From Limnanthes douglasii subsp. nivea (taxonomy: Eukaryota > Streptophyta > Magnoliopsida > Brassicales > Limnanthaceae): a DNA stretch of 64,000 bases. Within the stretch, counting starts at the first letter, position 1. Each line of letters opens with the position of its first letter. The notes below the pieces were generated by a model. That model made no database searches, was not told where the DNA came from, and saw only the letters and a program-made list of their open reading frames with translations. Positions 12,287 through 25,364 of the stretch are shown here, one piece after another. The stretch is taken from the NCBI GenBank assembly GCA_036936605.1, contig JAUPFV010000004.1, positions 68,782,352-68,846,351 on the forward strand, written 5' to 3'. Position numbers and translations under genes: made by a program.

Positions 12287-12287
12287 G

Positions 12288-12305
12288 TGGCGCCGTCTGT
12301 GGGAA
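12288..12305 (+). promoter_or_regulatory. Primer-binding site, element B
   Basis: TGGCGCCGTCTGTGGGAA sits one base after the LTR. This is the usual place and form (TGG start) of a tRNA-primed PBS in Tat-type elements. The tRNA species was not assigned. Confidence 0.8.
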
Positions 12306-12364
12306 GCGAATATCGCTCTGACGGCAATCGCTTCCTGGAAATAATTCATGTTCCGAGCAGAACT

Positions 12365-14462
12365 ATGGAAGAACAAGGGGACGATTTGGTTAACAATTGC
12401 GAGGAGAACCTAGTAGGCGGTGACTACTGGAACGATATGGAATACGAGGGACTAGAGGGCCAGCGAGTTGGAAACGCTTTCGACGACTCAGATCTGTTGG
12501 CTCGAAGGAATGAATTGCTGATAGAGATCGAAAGATTGAAAGCAGAAAAGGAAACCGTACAGGAGAATCTTCGATCCGAGATAAGGAGGGAGGCAGTTAT
12601 TGAAAAAGAGGAGCGCGAAACTGAATTTCGTCCCAAAAATAAAGACGACAGATACCGGGGACGCGAGCGGCGATCGCCGAGGAGAAGGGAGAGGCGACGT
12701 TCGAATTCGGCTGACTCAAGTAATTACTCTCAATACATCTCCTCGGAGTCGTCCCCTCGAAAATACCACAGAAAGAAAAAACGTGATCGCAGGCACACCG
12801 ATTTTCGAAGAGGAAGAAGCTCGGAGAGGAAATCTTCGAGGGAAAAGAGTCACCATGTTCGAGGTGGCGATCGGTCTCGTAGACAGGAAAAGTATCCTGA
12901 TAGGAAAGAGGACATGGGCCCGCGAAATTCGGAGTGCCAGCACCAATACACTCTACCATCTGAGAAGGGGTTGTACTTTTCGAACAATGACAACTTACGA
13001 TCCAATATTTATCGCACGGGTCACAATTGGAGAGCCTCTCCTCTGTCCCCGGAAATTTTAGTGGGAAATCTTCCAAAGCATTTTTATATTTCAAAGCTAG
13101 AAAAATTCGATGGGACACAGGACCCGGATAATCACATCAAATAATTCAAAAAATTTATGATTAATTTCGACGATAATGATAAGTTGCTGTGCAGAGCATT
13201 TTCTCAAACTTTCAAGAGGGTAGCTTCTAAATGGTACAATAGGATTCCGGAGGGCTCTATAAAAAATTTCGATATGTTTTGGAACATCTTTAGACAACAC
13301 TTCGTGGGGAGCAAGAAGTTCAAAGCTAACGGAGACACGATCATCTATTGTCGACAGAAAGTTGGGGAGAGTCTGAAGGATTACACTAATCGTTTTGTCA
13401 AAACGAAAACAGACATGAAATATTGTAAAGATTCAGTGGCGCTTGCAGCTTTCAGGATGGGCCTACTCCCCGGATTGTTGAAGGATACGGTAGCAGAGAG
13501 TCAAGCAATGACCTTTAGAGCGTTATTAGATCAGGCTGAGAAGAGGATCTTGGTGGAAGAGACTCAGGCGTCAGAAAAAAGATTTGGGGACCAGTTGGAT
13601 AGGAATTAATTTCAAAGATCCGAGTCGAGTAACCAGTGCCCCCGTTCTAATGTTCAGGCAAAAAATACGGGTCAATATCCGCCGAGGCAGAAATCAAACC
13701 CACAATACTATGGCAACCAGCAAAATTACAATCAAGGAACGAGACCCATGTCGAATAAGTGGGTTCGACTCAACTATTTTGCGGAGTTAATAGAAAATGT
13801 TGCTGCAATATTCGACAAAGCGAAATCTACGGTACCGTTCAGGAAACCTTTTCCCATACAGACTCCGAGGGAAAGCAGAAGCGTTAATAAGTACTGCAAG
13901 TATCATGAAGATATTGGGCACGATACCAAGGATTGCATAGCTTTGAAAAAAGAAGTGCAAGCCTTGGTCGAGAATGGAATGTTACTAGAGTTTGTCAAAA
14001 AGCACTCCTAGAAAAACGCCATGGTGAAAGATGTCCCGAAGAACACTGACACAGCCATGGTGATTTCCGAAGGGATTGACAACTTTGACGTTGAACATGA
14101 ATATTTAGACCCCAAGGAGGGGCGGAACAACGTCAATATGGTGGAAGAGATTATTCTGAAGGGGAGGGTGGATAGCCTCTGTGCTTTCTTCGATTCCTTG
14201 GCAATCTTTGGAGGAGACATTATTGCGGGAAATTCCAACAGCTCCCGCAAGAGGCACATGGTCAACCTGACTACCCAGATCGAAGCAGGAGTGTCAGCGC
14301 AAATGCATCGGTCGCCTTCCCCCATTATTTGCTTTGACAACGATGATATGCACAATGTCGCAGGCCCCCACGAAGATGCGGTGGTGATCGCTGTGGGCAT
14401 CGCAGGGGATCAAATTCAGAAAATACTTATCGATACAGGGAGTTCAACGAATATATTGTTTA
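12365..14462 (+). pseudogene. gag-pro of Tat-like element B
   Basis: Start chosen at the ATG at 12365 (MEEQGDDLV), the first ATG after the PBS. A charged Arg/Ser-rich N-terminal part (to about 12930) precedes the Retrotrans_gag domain (LEKFDGTQDPDNH, KWYNRIPEGSI, FRQHFVGSKKF). Next comes a linker and a zinc-knuckle variant (YCKYHEDIGHDTKDC, about 13895-13937). The start of an aspartic protease follows (LIDTGSSTN, about 14430), where the copy is cut off. The frame is kept throughout but has stops at 13142, 13607 and 14009. At 13142 and 14009 the related copies have Gln, so these are C-to-T changes; 13607 is consistent with the same. Gag would form the particle that packages element RNA. Confidence 0.88.
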
Positions 14463-17400
14463 ACCATTTGTTTTATAGTAAGCTAATCAACAATAAACCA
14501 GCATTATTAACATAACAAGCGTGGCAGAAGAAATTATTGGCTATGATACCATAAAACATAAATTACTTCATATATAATCTAACAATAATATCAATATAGA
14601 ATAATGAAAGTAAAAGCGATAAACGAGATCAATAATGTGTACCTTTAGTCATTGCAATTAAGTATGCTTAATCCAATTGTCATTTTGAATTTTGGTTCCA
14701 AACTCTCCTTTCATTTTTGGATGGTGTATTTAACTTGTATAAGAGTAAATTTGGTGACCATTTTTAGATTTATCAGATCCATAAATTTATACTAGTCTAA
14801 CCATCATATAAGTAATTTATTTGATAGGGTAAGTGAGTGGTTTTTTAAAGGTAGAAGAAAGTCAAGGACAAGTTGTCTTGATCGCTGGCAACTTTGTATT
14901 ATATAGATCATGTTGTATTTCATTTCTTATAAATATTATTTAGAAATATAAAACAAATCTTATTGAAGAAAATTATATTGTATAAACTCTTAGAATTGGA
15001 GATACTATATGTGTATAATTTTTAAAAACATGTGTTTATTTACACTAATTCAAGGTTCATGAGTTTATGAAAGAAAATAATTTGTTATCAAAAAACTTAA
15101 AATCAAAATATTGAGTTATTAATAATTTATTGGTATTGTAATTAAACTTGAGTATGGTCTACATTTTTAGCATAAATGTCTTATTTGTGGTGTTATTCCA
15201 TGTTCAATTTCACAAAGCATTCATTATATGCGTCCAAAAATTATATTTTTTTTTCTATTTTTTTATTTTTTTTTATTTTTTTTATTTTTTTTATTGTTAT
15301 TGGTAAGAGTTAGTTATATAATAGACAAATCGGAATCAAAGGACGTAACCAATTTTAATTGATTAATATAATAAGTACTAAAATGAAACTTTACTTATTC
15401 TTTGGAAAATCTTAAGATATGTATGAATACAGTTTCCATAAAATTATTATTTTTAATATTATATTTGTTTAGGTATATATAGCAATATATTTTAGGATAT
15501 TATGTATGGTTGGATTTACTACAAGAAACTATAAAATAAACTAAATAATTTATTGCTTGATGCAGCATCGACTAGTCTACCTTGAGATCCATTTGCTTGC
15601 ATGACGCTACTAATAGCTATCTAGTGTGTTTTTTCTATGCAGTTTTGTTTTCCCAACCCATTTACTTCATGTAATGAACCATTCAGACTTTTATAATGTA
15701 GAATTATTGTTTATATATGTTATATGTATATAAAAATTTACATGTTTAGTTGTGATGTAAATATTTGTATATTTAGATGTTTAGAAAGAGTATATTTATG
15801 TTACCCCATCTATATATGTTTTAAGAAAGAATGTTAGTATTGAATAAATATATGGAATTCGTGATGTAGGATAAATGACATAAAACCATTATATAATTGG
15901 ACTTTGCGGGGTGGTGTCATGCATGCCCAAGCATTATTTGTTTTAAGTTTATAGTTTGAATGACATTCATCTCTCTTCAGATATCTAAGTATTCTAAGAG
16001 ATATTTTAGATCATGGAAATTGGTACAGATTTTCATAGTAAGGTGAAAATATAACACGATAATTATTTTTAGTATGAAAGATTATTATTCAATATGAGTC
16101 ACACGTTGCCACTTCATATGTTTATACTATATAGTTGTATGACAAACTCCTCATACCATCTGGATGACCTATGTTTATGCGAGACTTACATGAAAAAGGT
16201 TTGGATGCTGACGCCAAAGTCCATGATTGTGTATGTAAGTTGGCCCACATAAAAAATATGCATATATGTATATGAGATAGATCAAATCATTATATGATGT
16301 CATTGATGCATTTACACCAAATACTCATGCAAACTTAACTTTAGTGCTAAATGGTTACGTTAAAGTACGTCATGGGACCTTTGATCTGTTAACGATAAGG
16401 TCTTAACATTCTACATAATATGATCGTAACCAACATAATTTATTTTAAAATTGGGTACCTTGAAGTAGTATATATAATTATCGCATAATATCTTCAATTA
16501 GGATTATGACGATCCCTTGTTCAAACTCTAAACTAGAAAAAGTCAATCTTTTTATGTTAATGCGATAATTAATATTAAATGTTATATGATTAGTAATATC
16601 TCATTATTCTATAATATTAAACTTAATTTATAATTATAAATTTTATAGTAGTATCTCATAATATTATCATTTAAGTATAACGAAAATATATTATGCTTCT
16701 TCATAAAGAGGGTCAGGATATTTATCACACTATTAAAGTAGACAATACTTTTTTTATTAAGAAATTTAAGCTAAGGATAAAAATATATATACTAAAATGG
16801 ACAAGATCCAATCGTACAAATCTAGTAATAACCTATAGGGCAGGCTTAAAACATATTATAATAGCTTTTCAAATTAAAACTTTAAATGCTTGTAAATTTT
16901 ACTTTCAAAATTCAAATTCTAGTGCTTTAGTTTTTGGATTTATCCAAATTCGTTAATTCTAAAAAATATTAGAGATTAAAATGTTAATACTCGGCTTAAT
17001 TATAGATAAAGTATATGGTAAAATTTATGAAAAAAGCAGTAATAAATATATGACAAGGTTAACTTTCAAAATTTCTTTTTTATTGACCTTTTATGAGATT
17101 ATCATTATTAAAACTTTACTTCACCGTTTCTGTTTGAGTTCACCTATTATGAGATTTTTTTATTATTAATGTTAGATTTGAATAATAATAGGAAAATAAT
17201 ATTCAATTTTGATCAATAAAGAGTTTGCGTGATAAAAACAATTTAGAAAAATACATGTTAGTAATAATGATAATTTATAAAACATAAGAGAATATTTTAG
17301 AAAGGTTGTAAAAGACTTGAGACTTGGCTAGACCATGAAATTTATTTTTGTACTTTATGGATTGATACAATTATTACCATATAGATTCTCTTCATTCATA

Positions 17401-18124
17401 AAATACGTTAAATAATTGACAATGGTAATTCGTGTAGGAAACACCTTGGTATTTTGAAAGCTTATTAAAAATATATAGATAACTTCGTGGGTTCCTGGGC
17501 ACCCATGGACCCCACCGTGGCTCCACCTATGGTTATATATCATACAGTAAAATAAATTGAAATCCTAAGATAAATAAGTATACTTTTGTGACAACATTCA
17601 GGTTATATCTCTCAAAAACGCGTTGACAAGTTAGTTGTCCAGGGTTCCACAAAACCTCTTGATTATTTTAATTATTCATACATATACTAGAATGTGATAT
17701 CCATTAGAGGACTCTAAAGATCATCACTAGATAAAAAATGGGTATAAAAGATGATATACACGAAAAATCGATATAATAGATAGTTTTATCTATGGTTACA
17801 ACCAAAATAGACAAGATTATATTATAAATAGGATGATGCAAATCCTCAAACCCAAAAAAGTAACATATTAGAGCATAATGAACCAGTAATTACTAAGGAT
17901 CATAAAAAACCTAGTCCCAATAAATCGACTAAACAAGACCTATCTTTATTCAAATATGACTCTAGTTAATACCATATCACTAGCACACCTGATACGATAG
18001 CTAGCTCGACCGCCTAAATAAAAAACCCATTTCCAACACCGAAAGCTAAAGCTCTCTCAATGAAGAAAAATAAAGTATCTCAAACAAATAATAGGTGCAA
18101 GACTAACGATCTTATTGGTTACGA
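14463..18124. other. AT-rich region without recognisable genes
   Basis: I find no supported ORF. There is a T-rich low-complexity run at 15241-15295. By position this should include the upstream (transposase) part of the old MULE whose OTU relic starts at about 18125, but no transposase motif survives that I can read. No TIR pair was found for the region. Confidence 0.5.
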
Positions 18125-18840
18125 GGGATGATTTATGAATTATATACCTTTATTATATTACTAATATATTAGACGTTGATACAGACAATCATTATGGTAA
18201 TAGGGCTGTAGTTATATTAATATACAGATGTTTCGATTTTTGGTAATTGGTGAGATCGGGTTTGATTTCCAAATTGTAAAGCCAACATAATTTTTGCGTG
18301 ATAGTGTTACGTGGTGTAGAAAATATAGATAACATACTTAAAATATTGAATTGGTTTACAGTATACAACGATAATAGTAAGTATTTGATGATCTTACCCG
18401 ATATCGGCTTAGTGATAACCACTATATATTAATACGTAGTAAACCATATATCTCAACACATGTCATACACATATCTACCTTTATGCGGATCCACACCTCG
18501 ACTGTGTCCTACAAAAGAAGTTGGTATGGGTTTCGTACATGGTAACAACTTTGTTCATGTAAGTAAATCTATACCATTTTATTGCACCACTATATTTTAT
18601 GATATGTTACGTTACGTTCTATTATCAAACTTTTATTTTGATAGGTCGTTTTTGATGGACTAGTGTCGACAATATATCTGGTATGGTACCCATTTCACAC
18701 CGAATATGCAACTTTATAGGCAATTCCTCTCAACCTAAGATTCAACAAATTCAATAAAATCAAGTTGGTCCAAACATCTACTGCACATGATGGAGGAGCA
18801 CACTTCACCGATTTAACGGAAGATCCATGATTATGCTACG
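18125..18840 (+). pseudogene. Relic OTU-domain gene of an old MULE
   Basis: Translated in pieces, this follows the OTU part of the 47.5-53.2 kb MULE. LDVDTDNHYGNRAV corresponds to DVKSDGHCGYRS, LMILPDIGLVI to MSMPEMGVAI, and TYLPLCG..GMGFVHGNNFVH to TFLPLRG..GLGWVNTNHFVN. The catalytic Cys of the D-x-x-x-DGxC motif is Tyr here, and there are stops. An intron with GT (18559) and AG (18644) splits the gene just after FVH, exactly where the intact copy is split after FVN. It was a deubiquitinase-type protease domain linked to a transposase, and is now dead. Confidence 0.7.
18559..18644 (+). other. Conserved intron in OTU relic
   Basis: An 86-base GTAAGT...TTTTGATAG intron in phase 0, located after the codon for His of NNFVH. 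It has the same position and phase as the 49659-49734 intron of the younger MULE. Confidence 0.6.
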
Positions 18841-19011
18841 ACATGTGTAACTTTTTTTAAGACTTGTTAGTGCGAAAAAATTACCACTAATTTACATACC
18901 ATTTGTATATTGATATTTATTTTAAGACTAATATATTTACCTTTTTTCTTTTTTTAATCCTTATAACATTTTTGTTTGTTTCTAATTAAATTGTTAAAAA
19001 ATGATAGTAAG

Positions 19012-19217
19012 TTTTTTTAAATTTTGGGTAGAGATATATTCGCACTAAGGGTGGACAAGATAGTGTAGTCTATTGTAAACAAGGTACTTGTATTTGTACA
19101 CTTCTGTATACACTGAGTGCAACATCGTGCAAAATACCGCACACTCTTAGTGCGAAGGAGTGTACAATTTTGCGAACTCCTAGTGCGAATATATCTCTAC
19201 TCATTTTAAAAAAATTC
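19012..19217. mobile_element. Foldback/MITE-like inverted repeat
   Basis: GTAGAGATATATTCGCACTA (19028-19047) and its exact complement (19181-19200) bracket 133 bases. Less perfect A/T complementarity extends to about 19012 and 19217. The interior has more copies of AGTGCGAA. No clear target duplication is seen, so this may be a MITE or a structural part of the old MULE. Confidence 0.65.
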
Positions 19218-19796
19218 ACCCACTTCTAACATGTAAAACTGAAATTGATATAAGTTATTATGGTATGAAAATCGATATTAAAAAAATTGACTGAAATCTG
19301 ATACGAAACGAATAACATAATAACTTTAAAATGCTAAGATTGTAACAACGATAACTTAAATACGATACAACACTAGAAATAAGATTGTTTCAAATACTAT
19401 CCTCTAGATTGGTTCATGCATACATTTGTTTTATAGAATGTGAGTTTTGAAACTATAGTTTTTACAAGAGTGTATCATCTATTTATTCAACTTAATCTAA
19501 AGATAACGTAATCCAAATAGACCTATCAACTCTGGACACATGTAACATGTGCACACCATAATCCAAATAGATCTATCAACTTTGAACATGTATTGGATAA
19601 TACTAATGCAACCCCCGATGTATGTGAGAATCAACCCACGTGACAAGTAACAATTAAATTTTAAAGTCGAGATATAAAATAAAGGGTTCGAGATATAGCG
19701 ATGCCTTAAAGTTTATTAGGTAACGAAATTGAATTAGCCCTATGAATATCTGACGCATGTAATTTATGGATGATAAGGAAAAACAAAAGACAAGGA

Positions 19797-20656
19797 GAAA
19801 GCAGAAGTGCTAATAAGTATTGCAAGTATCACGAGGATATTGGACACAACACCAAGGATTGTATAGCGTTGAAGAAAGAAGTGCACACCTTGGTCGAGAA
19901 TGGAATGTTGCTAGAGTTTGTCAAAAAGCTCTCCCAGAAGAATACCGCAATAAAAGTTGTCACGAAAAACACTGACACAACCATGGTGATTTCGAAGGGA
20001 TTGACAACTTTGACATCGAACAAGAATATTTAGACCCCAAGAAGGGGAGGAACAACGTCAATATGGTGGAAGAGATTATTCTGAAGGGGAGGGTGGATAG
20101 CCTCTGCGCTTTCTTCGACTCTTTGGCAATTTTCGGAGGAGACACTATTACGGGAAATTCTAACAGCTCCCGCAAGAGGCATATGGCCAACTTAACTACC
20201 CAGATCGAAGCGGGGGTGTCAGCGCAAATGCACCGGTCGCCCTCCCCTATCATTTGTTTTGATGATGATGACATGCGCAATGTTGCAGGCCCCCACGAAG
20301 ATGCGGTGGTGATTGTTGCGGGAATCGCTTGGGATCAAATTCAGAAAATACTTATTGACACAGGGAGTTCAGCAAATATATTGTTTATGAGCACTTACCA
20401 GAGAATTTATGACCCATCAGTTATCCGAAAATCTGACAGGACTATAGTGGGATTCATTGGTGCTACGACAATGGTGGTAGGAGAATTTCAGTGTGTGGTC
20501 GAATTGGGCCGAGGGCCATTCAAGAAAGAGGTTGAAGTACTGTTCATTGTCGTTGACGCGCCGACATCGTACAACGCCATCCTAGGCCGCTCTTGGTTAT
20601 CCCGGATGCACGGCGTAATCTCAACGGTGCATCAATGCTTGAAGTACGTGATATGA
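19797..20656 (+). pseudogene. gag C-terminus and protease, element C
   Basis: Begins mid-gag at the zinc-knuckle variant (YCKYHEDIGHNTKDC). After a frameshift near 20000 it continues with EIILKGRVDSLC and the retroviral-type aspartic protease (LIDTGSSANILF, about 20347-20382; later DAPTSYNAILGRSWL). The DTG active-site triad is intact. The protease would process the Gag-Pol polyprotein. The reading frame ends at 20656, before the RT, where comparison with element D also shows a degraded linker. Confidence 0.85.
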
Positions 20657-23600
20657 ATTAATATTGGGATAATCCGGAGCAGCCAGAAGATGGCGCGAGA
20701 CTGTTACCAGATAACCCTGTCCTCAAAGGGGTTTCAGGGAGGCACTTTAGATAAGGCATAGAAATTAAAGGGGGCTCCCCCCGAAATCATCCCATGCGAT
20801 GATCCGAGGGAGGCCCCCGGATTTCAGGTCCCAGAAGAAGATTTTGCGACACATGAATTAGCGAGTGGCAAATTTCTGAAGATTGGAGTCAACCTTTCTC
20901 CAGAATTCAAGGAGAAGTTAATTGCTTTTTTATCTGATAAACTTGATATGTTTTCTTGGTGTGCACAGGATGTCACTGGGGTGCCGTCGGAAATTATGTG
21001 TCATAAACTAGCAGTACGACTTAATGTCCGACCTATAGTCCAGAAAAGAAGGCCTGTCTCCCCGGAAAAGGCCACGACAATTCTGTTGGAGGTCGAGAGG
21101 CTGTTGAGCATGGGTCATATTCGTGAGTCGCATTATCCCGTGTGGGCGTCGAACCCAGTGTTGGTGCGAAAGAAGAATGGAAAATGGAGAATGTGTGTTG
21201 ATTTCACAGATTTAAACAGAGTTTGTCCTAAAGATCCATTCCATGTGCCTCGCATCGATCAGTTAGTAGATTCTACCTCCGGAAATCGAATGTTGTCATT
21301 TATGGACGCTTATTCAGGATACAACCAAATTCAATTAGCCGCTAACGATGAGGAAAACACGTCTTTTATCACCGGGCGAGATCTATATTGCTATAAGGTC
21401 ATGCCGTTTGGATTAAAAAACGCGGGGGCAACCTATCAGCGCCTAGTCAATAAAACCTTTGAGGGGCAGATTGGGCGGAACATGGATGCCTATATCGATG
21501 ACATGCTAGTCAAAAGTGTGCGGGATGAAGACCATTTCGCCGACCTAGCAGAAACATTTCAAAATTTAAATAGAGTCAATCTAAAACTCAATCCGAAGAA
21601 GTGCATTTTTGGGGTGAGGTCAGGAAAATTTCTCGGCTACATGATCAACGAAAAAGGCATTGAGGCAGATCCCGAACAACTAAAAGCTCTAATCACGATG
21701 ACCCCCCCCCCCCCGAAACATTAAGGAAGTACAAGTTCTGACAGGGAGATTGGCCGCTCTGAATAGATTCATTTCTAGGTCCTCAGATAAATGTGCTCCA
21801 TTTTTCAAGGTATTGCGGAATGCAAGGCATTTTTGTTGGACCGAGGAATGTTCGACCGCTTTTCACCAAATACAAGAATATTTGACGTCTCCAGAGGTTT
21901 TTTCTAAATCGTTGGTGGGAGAGACATTAATTATCTATGTAGTAGTATCAAGATGTGCGGTCAGCGCCGTTCTCCTTCGTGAAGATGAATCTCTCTTGAA
22001 GCCTATCTATTATGTCAGTAAGAGTTTGCTGGATGCGGAGAAGCGATATCTCACATTGGAGAAGGTAGCTTTAGCGTTAGTAACGACGTTTCGAAAGATG
22101 CGACCTTACTTCCAAGCCCATCCAATCATTGTTCGGACGACATTTCCCTTGGAGAGTTTATTACAAAGACCTGACATCTCTGGCAGGATGACTAAATGGT
22201 CGGTGGAACTGGGAGATTTCGACATAACATTTGAGCCTTGAACGGTGATAAAAGCTCAAATTTTAGCCGATTTCCTGGTAGAATTCTATTCAGACAGAGA
22301 GGAAAAGGAAGAGCACGATTTTATTGATGAAGAGGAATGGGTGATACGAACGGATGGGGGGTCGAACATCTTAGGAAGTGAGGCATGTGTCGAATTGATT
22401 TCCCCGAAAGGGGTAGCTATGTTCCAAGCCATTTGTTTCGGTTTCAAGGCTACTAACAATGAAGCTGAGTATGAGGCTTCTCTAGCAGGCTTGCGTTTGG
22501 CTCAGATATGTGGGGCTCGATAGATTAAATTGATCAGTGACTCACAGTTGGTGATAAATCAAGCTTCGGGAGAATCTGAGGCCAGGAAAGATAAGCTGAT
22601 ACAGTATCTGAAAATATTGAAAGATTTGGCATCTGAATTTGAGGGAGTCAAGTATGAGCATGTTCGAAGAGAGTTAAACGCTGTCCCAGATTCTCTTGCC
22701 TCCGCTTCACGGGAGGAAGGTTACCCATGGGTTTTGGTTCAGGAATTCCCTTCGATCTCGATTGGCGAGGAGCGTATAATGAACATCTTGGAGGAAAGCA
22801 ACACGGTTACAAATGATTGGAGGATGGCCATCACCGATTTTCTGGCCCGTGATACTTTACCTGTCGAAAAGTACGAAGCTAGGAAAGTCAGATTCAAGTC
22901 TCATGGATATGTCTTGTTGGGAGGAGTGTTGTATAAAAGATCTCTGAGTCGACTATTATTGAGGTGTCTGAGCGGGCCCGAGTCGCAAATTATCCTGTCC
23001 GAATTGCACGATGGTGAAGGATCTGCCCATTGTGGGTATAAGGCATTAATTCAGAGAGTGTTTCTCGCTGGATATTATTGGCCTACTATTGCGACCGATG
23101 CAAAAGAATTAATCAAGCGATGTGACACGTGTCAATGCTATGCTAATGTGATTCACAAACCGGGGGTGTCACTGGTAAGCATTTCGGAGGCAGTCCCAAT
23201 TGACAGATGGGGCATTGATCTAGTTGGGCCCCTGCCACCGGCGTCTGGGGGCCGACAGACTATAATCGTAGCGGTCGACTATTTTTCTAAGTGGGTAGAG
23301 GCTGAGCCGCTGTCAGGGACAAAGGCTAAAGATGTGATCAAGTTTGTCATATCTAACATTTGTTGCCGTTTCGGTGTACCATTGCAGGTCACCACGGATA
23401 GTGGACCTCAGTTCGATAACAAAGAATTCCAAAGTTTCTGTGTATCGAGGGGTATACGACAATTTTTTTCTGCACCATTTCACCCTCAGGCTAATGGACA
23501 AGTGGAGGTGACTAATCGCACGATTCTCGATGGTTTGAAGAAAAACCTGGAAGGAAAAGCGGGGAAATGGGCCGACTATCTACAGGAAGTATTGTGGGCA

Positions 23601-24053
23601 TATCGGACGACTCCGCGAGCGACAACTGCTGTGTCTCCATTTGCCCTAGTATACGGAATGGATGCCGTCGTCCCTCCAGAGATTATTTTTCCCTCACATC
23701 GTGTAGCAACATATGCCCCCGACACGAATGACCAGAGTAGGGGACTGGCCCTAGACTTGATTGAAGAAAAGAGACAGCAAGCGCAGTTGACATCCCTCAA
23801 TTATCAAACTCTTATGAGGAGTCGATACGCGTCTAAGGTAAAGCGCAGAGATTTTAAAGTGGGGGACAGAGTCCTACGCAAAGTTTTCTTGCACACCAAA
23901 GACAAGAGTTTGGGAAAGTTGAGACCGAATTGGGAAGGTCCCTATGAGGTAAAAGAGAAGATAAAACCGGGCACATATCGATTAAAAGACAAGGAAGGGT
24001 GATATCTCCGTCTCCCGTGGAACATTGAGCACTTAAAATTGTATCTTGATTGA
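20657..24053 (+). pseudogene. pol (RT-RNase H-integrase), element C
   Basis: RT at 20948-21724 has NGKWRMCVDFTDLN, MPFGLKNAGATYQR and the catalytic YIDDMLVKS. A 13-C run at 21702-21714 shifts the frame. The RT connection and RNase H continue at 21750-22523 and onward (RTDGGSN, NNEAEYEA, LISDSQLV). The integrase has an HHCC finger (H-x-GEGSAHCG, CDTCQ), the three acidic residues in WGIDLVGP, TTDSGPQFDN and GQVEVTNRT, and a C-terminal region ending at the TGA at 24051. In-frame stops lie at 22239, 22521 and 24000; the first replaces an Arg kept in element D (CGA to TGA). No chromodomain is present, which fits the Tat lineage. Confidence 0.92.
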
Positions 24054-24209
24054 TGAGCCAGCTAGTGAGTAGCGATTGTATTTTTTCTTACTCTTTGTAT
24101 CCTGTAGAACGAAATTTAGCGAGGGCACACTCTTTCCTACCCTGTTAGGCACATGAAGGTTTTAATGAGGTGTTTCGATGAGCTGCTTCAATACAAAGAA
24201 TTCTTTTCC

Positions 24210-25080
24210 TTAACTATTTTCGGGTCACAGTAAAATGTGCCTCGAATTTGTATCTCATCGAACTATTTTTCGGGTCACAGTGAAATGTGCCTCGAATTCG
24301 TAACACAAATAATTCTGTCTTAACTATTTTCGGGTCACAGTAAAATTTGCCTCGAATTTGTATCTCTTCAAACTATTTTTCGGGTCACAGTGAAATGTGC
24401 CTCGAATTCGTAACACAAAGAATTCTGTCTTAACTATTTTCGGGTCACAGTAAAATGTGCCTCGAATTTGTATCTCTTCGAACTATTTTTCGGGTCACAG
24501 TGAAATGTGCCTCGAATTCGTAACACAAAGAATTCTGTCTTAACTATTTTTGGGTCACAGTAAAATGTGCCTCGAATTTGTATCTCTTCGAACTATTTTT
24601 CGGGTCATAGTGAAATGTGCCTCGAATTCGTAACACAAAGAATTCTGTCTTAACTATTTTTGGGTCACAGTAAAATGTGCCTCGAATTTGTATCTCTTCG
24701 AACTATTTCTCGGGTCACAGTGAAATGTGCCTCGAATTCGTAATACAAAGAATTATTTGTCTTAACTATTTTCGGGTCACAGTAAAATGTGCCTCGAATT
24801 CGTATATCTTCGAACTATTTTTCGGGTCACAGTAAAATGTGCCCCGGATTCGTTTCTCTCCGAACTATACTTGGGTCACACTAAAGTATGCCTCGAATTT
24901 TATTAAACTAAGTTAATAATTGGGGAACACTAAAGTGTGCCTCGGATTTTATTTGATTCAATTGGGCAATACTAAAGTGTGCCTCAAATTTTATTTTACT
25001 TTTGATATTTGGGTCACATTAATATGTGCCTCGAATCTTAGCTGCCTTTATTAATGTTTGGGTCACAGTAAACTGACTCA
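24210..25080 (+). repeat. Dimeric 110-bp tandem repeats (50+60 bp), element C
   Basis: About 17 monomers centred on CGGGTCACAGTAAAATGTGC and CTCGAATT. Starts at 24221, 24271, 24331, 24381, 24441, 24491, 24551, 24601, 24661 and 24711 alternate by 50 and 60 bp, so the higher-order unit is 110 bp. Beyond about 24770 the units are single and increasingly divergent. The array lies between pol and the antisense gene. Confidence 0.93.
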
Positions 25081-25364
25081 TAAAGTTATCTCGCCAAGTT
25101 GTTAAGTATGACATAATAAAGGTTCGAAGGATTTGTCTCTTCGAGTTATTAATGAGGACATAATATTTGGTGCTTTGGATTGAAATTATGCATAAAATGA
25201 AGCTTCATCACTGACCTTACAAAATCGGAACATGTATTATCAAATTAGTGCGGTACACCATACCTTTGTCGCATTACAAAAAAATGGTCCTATTGGACCA
25301 TATACAAAACATTAACAAATTATACAATTTCCCTAAGGCCGAATTGTTCGAGGAGACATTTCCT

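Larger units (their letters stand above)
11839..14462 (+). mobile_element. Truncated Tat-like gypsy element B: 5' LTR, PBS, gag-pro
   Basis: The LTR at 11844-12286 is followed by the PBS and a gag-pro region that ends abruptly at 14462, inside the protease. Comparison with element C shows identity up to the ATTGTTTA block, after which B enters unrelated DNA. The five bases before the LTR (CACAT, 11839-11843) are the likely target duplication, but no right-hand partner exists. Elements B and C are the same family: near-identical zinc-knuckle and protease regions and related LTRs. Confidence 0.9.

Noticed and set aside
12424..12946. Minus-strand ORFs opposite gag of element B
   Set aside because: They mirror the Arg/Ser-rich gag codons in another frame and show no family motif.
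15241..15300. T-rich run as a retroposon tail
   Set aside because: No element body or TSD is seen next to it; treated as low complexity.
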